From Epiperipatus broadwayi (taxonomy: Eukaryota; Onychophora; Udeonychophora; Euonychophora; Peripatidae), in the NCBI GenBank assembly GCA_028023455.1, contig JAQFVV010006427.1, positions 184,001-248,000 of the forward strand: a DNA stretch of 64,000 bases. The letters run 5' to 3'. The notes under the pieces are model-generated. The model saw only the letters and a list, made by a program, of their open reading frames with translations. It had not been told where the DNA came from and made no database searches. A program made the translations under genes and the position numbers. Each line of letters opens with the position of its first letter. Within the stretch, counting starts at the first letter, position 1. Below are positions 25,845-36,975 of the stretch, piece after piece.

Positions 25845-25875
25845 CTTGAGAAGTCTGCTTGTAGCAGTGAAACCT
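25845..25875 (+). other. Hammerhead-ribozyme-like remnant in the Penelope 3' region
   Basis: CTTGAGA is followed by a short stem (CTGC at 25855-25858 with GCAG at 25864-25867, loop TTGTA), then T and GAAAC. The order (core box, stem II, GAAA) is that of a hammerhead ribozyme, and Penelope-like elements are known to carry type-I hammerheads. The core box is not the required CTGATGA, so this copy would not be expected to cleave. The call rests on layout and position, about 50 bp after the stop codon. Confidence 0.35.
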
Positions 25876-25939
25876 TAGGTTGTGTTTTAATATTATTTTT
25901 ATTCTGGTCTGGTTTAATTTTAGATTTGGGGTAGTTTTG

Positions 25940-25977
<38 letters not shown>
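25940..25977. repeat. TA microsatellite at the right end of the Penelope-like pair
   Basis: About 19 TA units lie directly after GTTTTGAT. A matching TA run (about 23,109-23,127) bounds the left copy. Confidence 0.85.
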
Positions 25978-25978
<1 letters not shown>

Positions 25979-25980
<2 letters not shown>

Positions 25981-27728
25981 ACAGACTCCACCTTTCACCC
26001 AACTATATTTGGTTGACCATACACTGTCTTAATGAAATTTATTCATGAATGAAACCTATTATTTTAATCTATTGAGATGGCTATATAGTTGTCATGGACT
26101 TGAAGATAAGTTATTCTAAAACTCATATCACATAAAAAATAAACACAATGATATATGTATATATACTTGACATTAATCTTTCATAACTCCTAATTAATAT
26201 TTCCTGATTAGCATATTTATGGACATCAGTATTAACCTATTCTAAGCACCAATCCTATGGTTTACATAAAAAATATACTACCAGATTAATAAGATTGATG
26301 ATAGTGCACTAATGGGGAGCCCACTAGCTAGTTCACTCAGGGCAGGTAATATTTACACCAATGGAGACATGTTAATAACAGAGTAGATCACATTAAACTA
26401 TTTGAAAATGCATACATACATTTTGACTAAATGAATAATTATAGAAATAAAAAACTAAATAATGGTGCTCAATTGTTTAATAAAATGCAAGTATATATAT
26501 ATAATTGTCAGAAATTATTATTTAATACAAAGATTAATTATTTGTTTTAATGACTTCAAATATAAAGAAACTATAAACTGTAAATTTATGATTTATAATT
26601 CATATGATTATAAACTACAAATAACACATAATTACCTTTAGTCCCTGGTAAACCGAGATTGTTCATATATACATATAAAGTAAGCTGACTCAGTGAAGCT
26701 ATGGCCATAGAGGTTGTCCTAAACTGTTTTTACTTTTAAAACTTTATATGACACAGGAATGGGCTATAATATCTTATGAGATGAATGAGTTTGGATGTGG
26801 ACTTTATCTTCGATCAATGACAGGATCTTATCACATATTTTTCTTTCTTTGTTGAGCAGTGAGATAAATACCAGCACATTTAGGACACATTATCATGCTG
26901 ATGCACATTTTTTTTGCAATAAATATAATTCAATTACTCAGAATAGTAATGAATAAAACAACAGTCAGTAATCACCAAGCAATAACAATAAGTCAATAAT
27001 AATCAATGTTTCTTGATTTTTTTTTCTATTTATATTTTATTTCTTTTTTTTTTTTTTTTTTAGAAAGTTCTATCTTTCCTATTTTTTAATTCAATCCTTT
27101 CTGTAACTCCTCAAAATGTTTGATATTTTTACACTTAATCTTATATATGATGTACTTAGTTCAGCATACCACTGTTTTACATCTGGCTTTCTATGCTTTC
27201 TCATTTCTTTTTACAAAAAAAACCTTTTAACAAGTTTTATCTTAACAGTTCATTAAAAACTTTTAAAAATAACTTTATACAATAAATACAGTAAATAGCA
27301 TTTTGTAGATAATATCTGTTTCATTTTTCATTATTGACATATATTTTTTTATTAAAATAAAACAAAATTATACATAAAAAAGAAAATACAAATTATTTGT
27401 TTCCCAGAAAGTTCTTTTTTCTACATTTAATTATATCATTATATATACACGCATGCTCCAATAAAGCAAATGAGCACACACACCCCCTCCTTAAGCCTAT
27501 CTTTGTTAACTATTCATTTATTTTGCCTCGATCAAATATATATATATTGTACCGAGATACATCATGACTGAATGTTTTAGTATTTTTTACTTTCAAAAAG
27601 AATTTTTATTATTGCTATAAAAATTATTACATTTACTCTTTTGAGTCATTTTGCATATATATGTTTATATTGTGAGTAAAAAAAGATAATATGGTTATAT
27701 ACATATGGGGAACAGGAAGAAGGGAATA
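25979..27728. other. Intergenic DNA between the Penelope pair and the LINE
   Basis: It begins GTCACAGACTCC right after the TA run, so the microsatellite also bounds a second unknown sequence. Text such as 'CCTGGTAAACCGAG' near 26,645 faintly recalls the long TA-anchored family. A T-rich stretch lies at 27,040-27,062 and a short TA run before TTGTACCGAG at 27,535-27,548. The minus-strand frame at 27,633-27,863 overlaps the LINE tail and is not coding. Confidence 0.5.
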
Positions 27729-27743
27729 GTTGGCCAGTGTTTT
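27729..27743. repeat. Left target-site duplication of the Tx1/L1-like LINE (15 bp)
   Basis: GTTGGCCAGTGTTTT here matches 35942-35956 exactly. The last four Ts merge with the poly-T that is the element's poly(A) tail read on the plus strand (T-run to 27752). Confidence 0.8.
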
Positions 27744-27997
27744 TTTTTTTTTAATAATACAAATTAATTTCATTAAAAAAGTCTCTGAGTGTTTTATGTA
27801 GACCATTTGGAACAATTGATTTTTTGGTATTTTGTTGTTCAAGAAGGTCAGCAGTCTTAACAAAATGATCTCTATTTCCTATGTGGTTTGAAGAGAAAGG
27901 TTCAGTTCCTTCCATGAATAATTATAGGGATGTTAGGATGCTGTGGATTTTGAATAGTCTCCAAGTATTCTCATAAAGAAACTTTGTTGATATAATT

Positions 27998-30900
27998 TCA
28001 TCTTTTTTTTTTAATCTTGTTTAAAGTACTGATGAATATTGTCATTGCATTCGGTGGTGGGATATTGAAGGTGATTTTGCATCTAGTTATCCACAGTGAG
28101 TATATAATAAAAGTCGATATTCTTATGTGAATGAAGTTTCGGTCTTTCATGCAATCTTTAATAGACAGCATCTTATAAAAGTCCATTGAGGTATTTTGGG
28201 CTATCATTAGCCGTACAGATGTCAAGCCAGTACAGGATAGAATCATATGCTCAAAGGTTTCTTCCTCTCTATTACAGACAGGACAGCAAGGATCTATGTT
28301 TTTTATAAATCTTCTGTAATGGAGGAAATAGTTTGTTGGAACTGCATTCAAGTTAGCCTTGATTAAAAAATCCAAGAACTTTGGCTCCATCCATAAGAAT
28401 TTGAATAGTGTAGTAATTTTTTGATTTGTTACTCCAAGTTTTGGTCTTAATTGTGAAGGTTGGGGGTTCATTAATGAGTGGGCGGTCCATATGGAGATTT
28501 TGGTAAGAAAGCACTCAGAGGAGTTGCCATTGAATTTGTAAAGATGGGAGAGGATTTGGTCTATCCAAGAGGACTTCTCAGGTGGAGGCGTATCTGTGGG
28601 AGTTATTGGTTCTGTTGCAAGGATGCTATCGTATTTTTGTATCAGGTTGACTACCACTGTGTGTGCTTTTTGATAGAATATTGCCTGAATGGAATGAAGG
28701 GACATCCCATTCTGTTTTCTATGGAATTGCATTTTTGCTGTGCTGATGGATGAAGTACGACCCTTCCAAAACAGTCGTGCACATAGTCTGTAAACTTTGG
28801 ATAGGAATATCTTGGTGATGGTAATGAACGGGAGATAATAGGCAATCTTGGCCATTACTTTCATATTTAACAGAGCGACCTTGCCCTGCAGAGATAAATA
28901 GACCTTCGAAAGCCCCTGTGTAAGGTGGTCAGCTTGTTCAATGATGGTATTCTGAATACTTTTGGTCATGGCGAGTTGAGATTTATATATAGGGAACCCC
29001 AAGAAATTTTGGGGCTCCGCAAGAAATTTGGAATGGATTTTTTTCCATTTAATATTCGCCATGTAGAGGATTTGCTGTGATTAATGTGTAGTTGAGATGA
29101 GCTAGAAAATTTGTCCAGTAAAAGGTAAAGCGGTTGGAGATACTTATGTGATGGAAGGAATATTATGACATCATCCATATATGCAATGGAGGTGATGGAT
29201 TTCTTGATTCTTGGTATATGAATTCCAGGGAGGGAGTCTTCTATAGACCTTAAAAGAGGGTCTATGTAGCATGAAAATAGCAATGCACTAAGCGGAGACC
29301 CTTGAGGTATGGAGCGCTTAGGCGTGAATCCATCTGTTAAGGTTCCGTTAAGTGTGAGGTGAATGAATCTGTTATGTAATAGGTTATCTAGTATTTGTAT
29401 GATCTGGGAAGGAATGTTGTATTTCCCTAGAAGTTCAAGCAGGATGTTGGGATTCACTGTGTCAAAGGCCTCAGCTATGTCAATCTGAACTGCAATCGGT
29501 TTTGATAGTCTATTAGATCTGACATAGTCGAGGAGTAATTTAACTTCTGTCATGGCAGTAAGGGTTGATGAACCCTTTTTAGCATATTGATTTTTTGAAA
29601 TATTATGAATGATTTTGGACTCTATTTTCTCTTTAATGACTCCTTCTATGATTTTGAATAAGATAGGAGTCATTGATATCGGTCTAATGCTGTTGATGGA
29701 AGTGGGTTCCTTGTTTTTCTTCAAGAACGGCACCATTGCAATAGGGTAAAGATTAGGAATTACCCTTTTTTGTGTTGAGAGATGTTTTATCATTCCCATT
29801 ACAATCGGAATCACAATGTTGCTAAGATGTTGAAGCATAAACTTAGGTATGGCATGAATACCAGGATGTACATGGTCAGGTAGGACTGCTAAGTGATTCT
29901 TTATGTCAGTCTCTGTGATGCCATGTCTACCTATTGGAAAAATGTCATTCCAAGAGAGATCAACTCTGGGTTCACAATTTTGTAATCTTTCTTTAAAGAA
30001 AGATTCAATTTTCTGAAGCATATGAATTCCAGTATAATTGGAACCACTGATGATGATTGTTGAGGGCGTGGATTGTTTGGGTTTGTATCCTAATGCCCAA
30101 CGAAGATATGCTCTAGTCCAACAATGCTGATTAGGTAGGTATATTTTGGATCTTTTAATTGCTATGTATTCTGCAATGGCCACTTGTTTGGTCTTATATT
30201 GATGCTTAAGGTTAAGCAACCTTTCCAATGGCTCATTATCAATGTTGAATGCATTGATTTGGTGAGAGATTTGTTCCAGCTCATTAAAAAGCATTGTAGG
30301 CCCTTTAGATCTTCTGGTGTGTTGTACTATGAGTGACTGTAGAATTCCCACAAGAGAGAACCAAGCTTCCTCCGGAGGTCTAGTGAGTATGTCAATTTTT
30401 TGAAAAAGAATGTAGGCCTTGGAGAATACCACCTCAGTTGTGGAGGCACGAGTGAGGACTCTTATGGTATTGTTGGTGCTTATTGTAGGGAAGTTTTGAA
30501 GCTGCAGGTCTGCAACTATTGCATGGTGGTCTGTAAAGGCTGCTGGTTGAAGATATGCTTCAATACAGAAGTGAAATTCTGCTGTATAAAATAACAGGTC
30601 TATTAGGGTATGATAAACTTTCGTGTGAAATGAAAAAGCATTAGGAGGGAAATACCCTCTACCATCCAGAAATCCTCTGTTGAGGAGATGAAGATATTTT
30701 CTGTCATATTCTTCATAGGATAGATTAAAATCTCCTATTAATATAGCAGGTGCATTGTTATTGGAAGTCAGCATATTTATAGTGTTGATAATTCTTAAGT
30801 GAACTTCTTTATTATTGGGGGCATATACATAAAATGAGTTTATGTTACTTGATCCATATGTTAAGTTCAGAGCAATCAAGTTGTTGTCTTCGTAGAGCAC

Positions 30901-31164
30901 TTTAAATTTATTGGGAGGGCACTTCTTGTTAATAAGCACTCCAACTCCTCCGGCAGCGGAGCTATTGATGGCTAATTTTAAGTAACCAAGTTTGCTAAGC
31001 TCTGTCTGGATATTATGGTTGGAGTGCTGATGGAATTTGGTTTCTCCTAAGAATAAAATGTGAGGAGAAATAAAGGAAAAAAAATGCCTAATGGCATATA
31101 CACGAGTGAGGGTGTTTAGACCTCTCACATTGATCCCTACTACTCTGCACGGCAGGTTATCCAT
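27998..31164 (-). pseudogene. LINE ORF2: APE endonuclease, reverse transcriptase, zinc knuckle; one frameshift
   Basis: This protein would nick the target and copy LINE RNA into it. Numbered from a TTG one codon before the ATG at 31164: APE domain INVRGLN (12-18), GETKFH with Glu42, GDFN with Asp146, TDHHAI (212-217). RT: IRPISMTPILFKI (494-506), QIDIAEAFD with Asp563 and Asp569, PQGSPLS (621-627), AYMDD (662-666). A frame change then moves into 29062-27998, which continues with FLGFPIYKS, LSLQGKVALLN, FWKG and the knuckle C-x2-C-x8-H-x4-C (CPVCNREEETFEHMILSC). The likely site is the seven-base T run (plus strand) at 29038-29044. The joined length of about 1,055 residues is normal for the clade. 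The ATG overlaps the ORF1 stop by 8 nt, suggesting coupled translation. Confidence 0.87.
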
Positions 31165-34154
31165 CAACTCTTAGATCGCTAGTAAGTACCGCTTGCGGGC
31201 TGTTTAAGTTTGGAGAGGCAAGTTCAGAGGATTTAGGTGAGGGAACCATGTGAGCAGATGCAGGAGGTTGTAGGCTATAGGTAGAAAGGTCTTCTGTATT
31301 GGTGTCTGTTGGCTTAGAGTGAGAGTCCTGTGTATTAGAGTGTTTTATTTTCCTTTTTTTATCTTGCATAGTATTTGAGCTGTTGTAAGAGTGATTTTTT
31401 ATAGTTTTATTTAAGTCAAAATTGGTTGAATTCAAAGCAGTCTGTTCATCTTCCTCAGAACTGCTTTGTGCAAATTTTGTTGACTTTCTTTTTTTGTTGT
31501 ATAAGGTTTGTGTTATGTAATCCATATCTGTTTCTATGTCTGGATTAATCTGTATGTCATTGGCTTCACCTAACATTGACGGATTCTGATGTGTGATATT
31601 TTGTGCTGGTTTTTGCATATGTTTCATGTTGTGGCTTGTGCTGGATGGTGTGGGTAAGTCAGAGTGTGATTTCTGTACCCGGGGTGGTTCTAAGAAATCT
31701 TTTGTTTGTTTGTTTTGGGAATTATAAGAATTTGAGCTTGTGGTAATATTTATTACGTGTTTATCAGATGGCAAGTCTAGTTTAAGTTGCTGCCTTGTTT
31801 GATCTCTGTAGTTGTTAAGAAAACCTTTTGAATTAATTTGTGATGAGTTTTGGGAATTTGAGGCATGTCCTGTGGAGTTTTTTGAATTCGGATAAGTGGT
31901 TGTTTTTTTATTCCTATTTTCAACAATTCTGAATTCTTCCGTGGTGTGGGTTTGTCCAGAGTTATCTTCTGGAATAAAGTGTAAATCGGATGTATGCTGA
32001 TTCTTTGCCTGATAGTTAATTTGCTGCTGGCATTTGTGTGCTCTATTTTTATTATGACCACAATGAGTGCAGATTCGGGCTATACAGTCCTTTATAAGAT
32101 GCGTGCGGAGCCCACAGTAGAAACACTGTGGTCTCACTCCGATAAATGTAAGAATCATTGGCTCTCCATTAAGTTTTAACGTTGTTTGTATATCTGTTGG
32201 TTTGGAATTTTTATTTGTGTATATTAAATGATGCGGTGTTTGATAGTATGTGCCCATCAATTGGGAGATATTTAAAATTGGAAATTTTGCCAAAATCAGC
32301 GAGAAGTTCTTGTAGTTGAATGCCATCGAGACCCATTATGCAGTTTTTGATTTTTCCTGTAAGCGTTGCAGTTCTATTTAAATCTATATAAGTGATAAAC
32401 CTATTCTGGATAATTTTATACGTGTTACGGAAGTTATTTCTGGGCGCATATGAAGAAAATTCGATTGCTATGTAGCGATCATTAGGGTGAGTTAGAATTC
32501 GTTGTATTCCCTCACCAATGTTTTCTTTTTTAATGAGGCTACATAGCGCTTCGATTGGGAACTTATATAGTGAGCAGTTTTCGTCTGTTATGGCCAGAAC
32601 AAGGCTTTTGTCATTGCTATAGTTGGATAGTGACTTCAGTAGTTTTAATGGGATCGATTGATTGAAGCTTTGACTGAGAGAAGCATACTGTTCATCATTA
32701 AAGTTATCTGTGGAAAATTCAGATGGGAGAAGTGGGTTTTGTATTGTGTTGTTTTGCTGTTCAATCTCTTGTTCTATTATATCTAGCATGGGAGAACTAA
32801 ATGCGTCCGAGTAATTTGTATCATATTCGCTCTGAAGTGTGAAGTTTCCAGTAGAGCGGTTTTCATTTATTACTTTATTCATATTTGCGTTTTGATTTGT
32901 GCCTATTTTAGTTATATTTGCATATGATGGTTTAATTTGGGATAATTTATCATAACATGTCTCTTGTTGTTCTTGCAAAACTTGTGAAATAGCTAGATTT
33001 AAGGGAGGTTCGGCTGTGGAAGCAAGAATCGGTGATTTGACTTTGTTTGACTTAACGTTGTGTGGATTTTGGATCAGCGCCTCTAGCGGAAGCGTGGGTT
33101 TGGAAGACGAGGAACCGCCGACTATTATATTTTCAATTTGGAGCTTTGCATTTTCCTTAAATTCTATTTTATTTCCATAAATTATTTTTTTTGCATCTTC
33201 TTTATTGTTTAATCTGTCTTTTGATTGTATTTCCAGTCTTGCCTGGCCATTATTTATGTTAGAATCCGATATGATTCCTTCACGAGGCAGAGAGCCATTG
33301 TAATCGTGAGTGTAAGTGGTTAGTCCATTTTGTGTAGAATATTCGTAAGTTTTGTTAAACGAAATGCTATTTTTTGATGTATTGTTTAATATTATATCAG
33401 GATTTTGTGTTTTTTTCTTTGATTTTTTATTATTTTTGATTTTTTCCGTTTTACTTTCAGAGAGAGTATCTTCGCCGCTTTCATAAGACCGACGGCCTTG
33501 ACTATCAATGTAAATATTTTCCTCTATATTTAATCTTTGTTTGTTTTTAGTTGTTTCAGTTATTGGCATGGTCTTAATTGTTTGTGGTTTCATTTCATGT
33601 TGATTTAACGTTAATTTAGAAGTGATATCAGCATTATGAGTCAGAGGTTGCTCATTTTGGTTTACGTTACATGCGCTTATCCCTATGTTTACGCTTGGGC
33701 TTCGTAATTGCGATTGAATTTTTTCTTCATTTAAAATCTGAATGTCATTTAACTGTTTTAATTTTTCGTTGTTATTTTGGGCTGTATTTGGATTTAAAAA
33801 TACTTTATTTTTTGGTGGATGAGAATCCATAGGTGTTTCATTTTCTGTAGAAGTTAAGTAGGGAAACTTATCTTCACTTAAGTTTTCTTTCGCGGAGGTA
33901 GATTCTTTGTTGTGAACATTATCATTTTGAAGAATTTTTGTAGATTTTTTATATAAATATTGATAATTTTTAGCACATGCTATTTTAAATTTATATGGAT
34001 TAGTATGGATTTTTTTTTTTGAAGTTATTGATGATTTCTTTTTATAAGGGTTAGTTCTGGATTTCACGCTACGAATATTTAATTTGGCCGTTTCCATATT
34101 CGGCTGATTTTTTTTTATGTACCTTGGAATGCGGGATTTATTCCGCAGTTCCAT
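31157..34154 (-). pseudogene. LINE ORF1: RNA-binding protein with CCHC knuckles; one frameshift
   Basis: ORF1 proteins of L1/Tx1 elements bind the element RNA and form the transposition particle. The first part (34154-32211, 647 codons) begins basic (MELRNKSRIPRYIKK) and is long, polar and N/K/S/T-rich, probably disordered. It ends in a stretch resembling the RRM-like region of Tx1 ORF1s (CIMGLDGIQLQELLADFGKI). The second part (32326-31157, 389 codons, other frame) carries C-x2-C-x4-H-x4-C (CFYCGLRTHLIKDC, residues 68-81) and a second Cys/His cluster (CTHCGHNKNRAHKC), then another polar tail. The two frames overlap at 32211-32326, and the break lies there, just before PHHLIYTNK. The original protein would be near 1,000 residues, long for an ORF1. 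The stop overlaps ORF2's ATG. Confidence 0.82.
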
Positions 34155-35941
34155 GTGATAAATAATAAAATAAGGCTTACCTTATTCGAATACGTAATTT
34201 TCCTGTCTTGATTCTTGAAATTAAGGGAGATTTTAGTTCGATTTATGAGGGGCACTTTTATTTTGCTGCCAGTCAAGTAAAAATATTTAAGAAATTTCAT
34301 TTTAATTATCAAAGTAAAATAAAAGTTTTAAAAGTTGAAAACAAAAGATTAGGATAGGGGGTTTGTTGTTAAAGAAAGGAAATAAACGATTGTAAAAGGG
34401 TTGTAAGATTTTAGAAATAAAAGAAAAAAAAGGAATTGAAATAAAAAATGATTTAATTACTTTTTTTAATTCATAATAAAAAAAAAAGTAAAAAAGAGAG
34501 GGAGTTTGTTTTGTCTTATAATAAAAGAATTGAATGTGTGTGTGTATAAATAGATTTTAAATAAAGGAAAGGAATTTTAAAAGACTATGGAGAGCTAATG
34601 TAATAAAACAAAAAGAAATCTAATTAAATGGTTAAAAACATAACAAAGAAACTAAATATTGATATTCAGTCAAACCAATGACCAATGGAACAGATCAGAG
34701 ACTTTAAATAAAAGAAACAGAAGTCCAATCAGAGTGAAATTGAATGTACAATGAATCCGCAAGAAAAGAAGCACCGGGTTTTAAAAAAGTGAACTTTGTA
34801 TTGTTAGATTAATTAATTAAAAAAAATTAGAGAGATATAAAAATAAAAAGAATATAATTAAAGAGAATAAAAAAAATCATTATTAATTCAATTAGAAAAT
34901 AAAGTTGATCAGAAATAAATTGGATCAAATAAATTATTAATGAAAGTAGAAAGAAATTTGATTGGAAATAAACTGATTGATTCCAGAAAATTGCAGAAGC
35001 TACTATTTGAAGAAAATGATGCATTGCTGAACCCATTGTATCATGCACCTGACCAGAGCCTTCTCTGCAGCACCATCAGCAGATAGTTCAAAGGACAAAC
35101 CATGTTCGGGTGAAGTCTAAAAAACAACAGAGTGTCCATGCTGAGATCCATGAGTGTTCATCTAATATCACAAATTAAGGAAAGATCTATGAGGAATTAG
35201 CACTAACCTATTGAAACCAACATTCTACAGAAGCTACATTTTGTCATACTTGCATCAAATCAAATTCAAATCGTAGGTAACATTTCATTTTTCTTATTCC
35301 CTAATTTTTGATCTTTAAGCCATGGTAGATAAGTAAATAAAAAATAAAACTTTTTACTTTTAACTTCTCACGCACTATTATCTTCAGTGTATAAATTATA
35401 TTGGCTCCATTGTCCAACTTTTATTCAGAGTTATTAATTGTGTGTATGTGTGAATTTTAATTAAATATGTTTTGTATTTTTTATTTTATTTCAAATGTAT
35501 TAAAATATTTATTTAAATGAAAAGAGTGTGCGTGGTTGTATTATGAGACAAAACGATTATTTTAAGAAAAAAGAGCGAGATTTAAACTTTTATTGAAATA
35601 TTTATGTTAATAAAATGAATGTACACATTTATTATGAGATAATATGTTTAATTTATGGAAATGGAATGGGGATTGAAATATTTAGTCATTATTAAGAAGT
35701 GATTTCAGTTGAAACTAAAAGAGTAGGGAGTATCTTTTGAAATAAGGATTTTGAATGACACCAAAGTTTTATCGTGTGGAAAGTAATGTTTTTTTATTAA
35801 GAAATAGAATTTTAGAGTGGGCGGAGATTTTTAAGACAACTACAATTCAATGAGCTAGCTAGGCTGGTCGAGCAAACATGTTAATTACTCTATGATTAAC
35901 TGGCACCTAAATGGATCTTCTTAAAATAAATAAAGTGTTTG
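34155..35941 (-). promoter_or_regulatory. LINE 5' leader, probable internal promoter region
   Basis: Between the ORF1 start and the right target duplication lies about 1.8 kb without a long frame. Near ORF1 it is AT-rich, with a short (GT)n at 34,537-34,546 (plus strand). A GC-richer island sits at about 34,980-35,260. A short upstream frame on the minus strand (34,312-34,115) overlaps the ORF1 start. LINEs carry their own promoter in this region; that is family knowledge, and no promoter motif is claimed here. Confidence 0.55.
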
Positions 35942-35956
35942 GTTGGCCAGTGTTTT
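35942..35956. repeat. Right target-site duplication of the Tx1/L1-like LINE
   Basis: Exact match to 27729-27743. It is followed by AATTTAG, giving TTTT/AA at the presumed nick. Confidence 0.8.
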
Positions 35957-36975
35957 AATTTAGTAGCTGAATGTTTATATTATTGGTAGCTTGCTGCCAA
36001 TGATATTGCTCACTCCACCCGAGGAACCAGAAACCTTCAGAGAGAGGATAGTTTGTTAATGAGTGAAATGCAAAAATACATTTTTATTTTTATTACTATT
36101 AAAACAAGAAGGTGGCCTGTTCAATATATATGATGTACCACATCTGCATTTATATGTGGTTAACAGGTTTCAAATCTGGTTCCTGTTACAGTATAAATAG
36201 ATAGATAGATAACCAATTACTATGGTTTACCTCACAACTTTGACACAAAGCACTTGATAGAATTAGATTAATAATTTTTATTAGTTATTCATTAGGTTAG
36301 AGATTATTTGCTTCATAAATAATATTTCTGTGGTATAATTTTTACTACAACACTTACTTGTATAAGAATGATCTAGTGAAAATTAGACTACAACAATATT
36401 GTATATACATATAAGCCAAATTTACAATACATGGTGTACTGTGCTCACAGCATTTTAGAGTTACATTATAGTTAACTATATAATTAATGTTGAAATAAAT
36501 GAACTTGGTTTTTAAAACTGAAAGTTATTCAATGAAAGAAATTATTTAGGGAGTGTAAAATGAAAGTCAAGTTTATCTAAAAATAGGTACATGAATTTAA
36601 CTTATTTGTTATTATGTGCACTTAAAGCTTGCAAGAAATTTCAAATTATAAATATCTGGTTTTCACTTAAGATTAATGGAAATCTACACAGTCTTTGCAT
36701 GCACTTTTTACACCATCATTTCCATCATTCTTTTTATTTTCCATAAAGGTAAGTTTGATTTTTCTACAATGAAAAATAAAAATTTTATGATAATTTTTGT
36801 GATCAACTAAATTATTTTTTTTTTGTTTTTCTCTTAGCTTCTTTAATATCAAGGAAGTGACAAGCATCGTAAAAAGTACATCGGAAAAAACACAACTTTT
36901 TTACCAAAATACTTTGAAGACAACATTATTGAGAACTGATGGTAAGTCTTTATTTTTATATATCCTATAATTATT
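35957..36975. other. Intergenic DNA between the LINE and repeat-family copy 2
   Basis: Contains a short (ATAG)n tract (about 36,195-36,211) just after 'AGGTTTCAAATCTGGTTCC', which faintly recalls a tRNA B box with a simple-repeat SINE tail, but no A box or tRNA fold is seen. Open frames at 36,673-36,867 (-) and 36,849-37,064 (-) have no motif. Confidence 0.45.

Larger units (their letters stand above)
23128..25932. mobile_element. Two Penelope-like retroelement copies fused head to head (inverted pair)
   Basis: A minus-strand copy (left) and a plus-strand copy (right) share nearly identical coding DNA and meet around a 31-nt unique loop at 24472-24502. The symmetry is exact near the centre: 24471 pairs with 24503, and the two MESSW codons start at 24422 and 24552. 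The loop continues the left copy's reading frame by about ten codons (KQFVDFGQY), so the left copy was originally longer at its 5' end. Both outer ends run through a shared TTAGATTTGGGGTAGTTTTGAT block and stop at TA microsatellites. Head-to-head joined copies and 5' truncation are known for Penelope-like elements. The outer untranslated parts differ: the right copy has about 100 bp, including the hammerhead-like motif, that the left lacks or has lost. Confidence 0.85.
27744..35941 (-). mobile_element. Apparently full-length Tx1/L1-like non-LTR retrotransposon, 8.2 kb
   Basis: Minus-strand order: about 1.8-kb leader, ORF1 (zinc knuckles), ORF2 (APE endonuclease, RT, C-terminal zinc knuckle), short 3' UTR and poly(A). 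The copies of GTTGGCCAGTGTTTT at 27729-27743 and 35942-35956 frame the element. At the right side the target reads TTTT then AA, the consensus nick of the L1-type APE endonuclease, and the strand and poly(A) position agree with target-primed reverse transcription. The L1/Tx1 affinity comes from ORF2 landmarks (PQGSPLS, YMDD, LGFPIYKS, LSLQGKVALLN, FWKG) and an ORF1 with CCHC knuckles. Only one frameshift is obvious in each ORF, so the copy is fairly young but not active as read. Confidence 0.82.

Noticed and set aside
28478-28753. Plus-strand frame inside the LINE
   Set aside because: Antisense shadow of ORF2.
36120-36212. SINE with ATAG tail
   Set aside because: Only a weak B-box-like word next to a simple repeat; no A box, tRNA fold or second copy seen.
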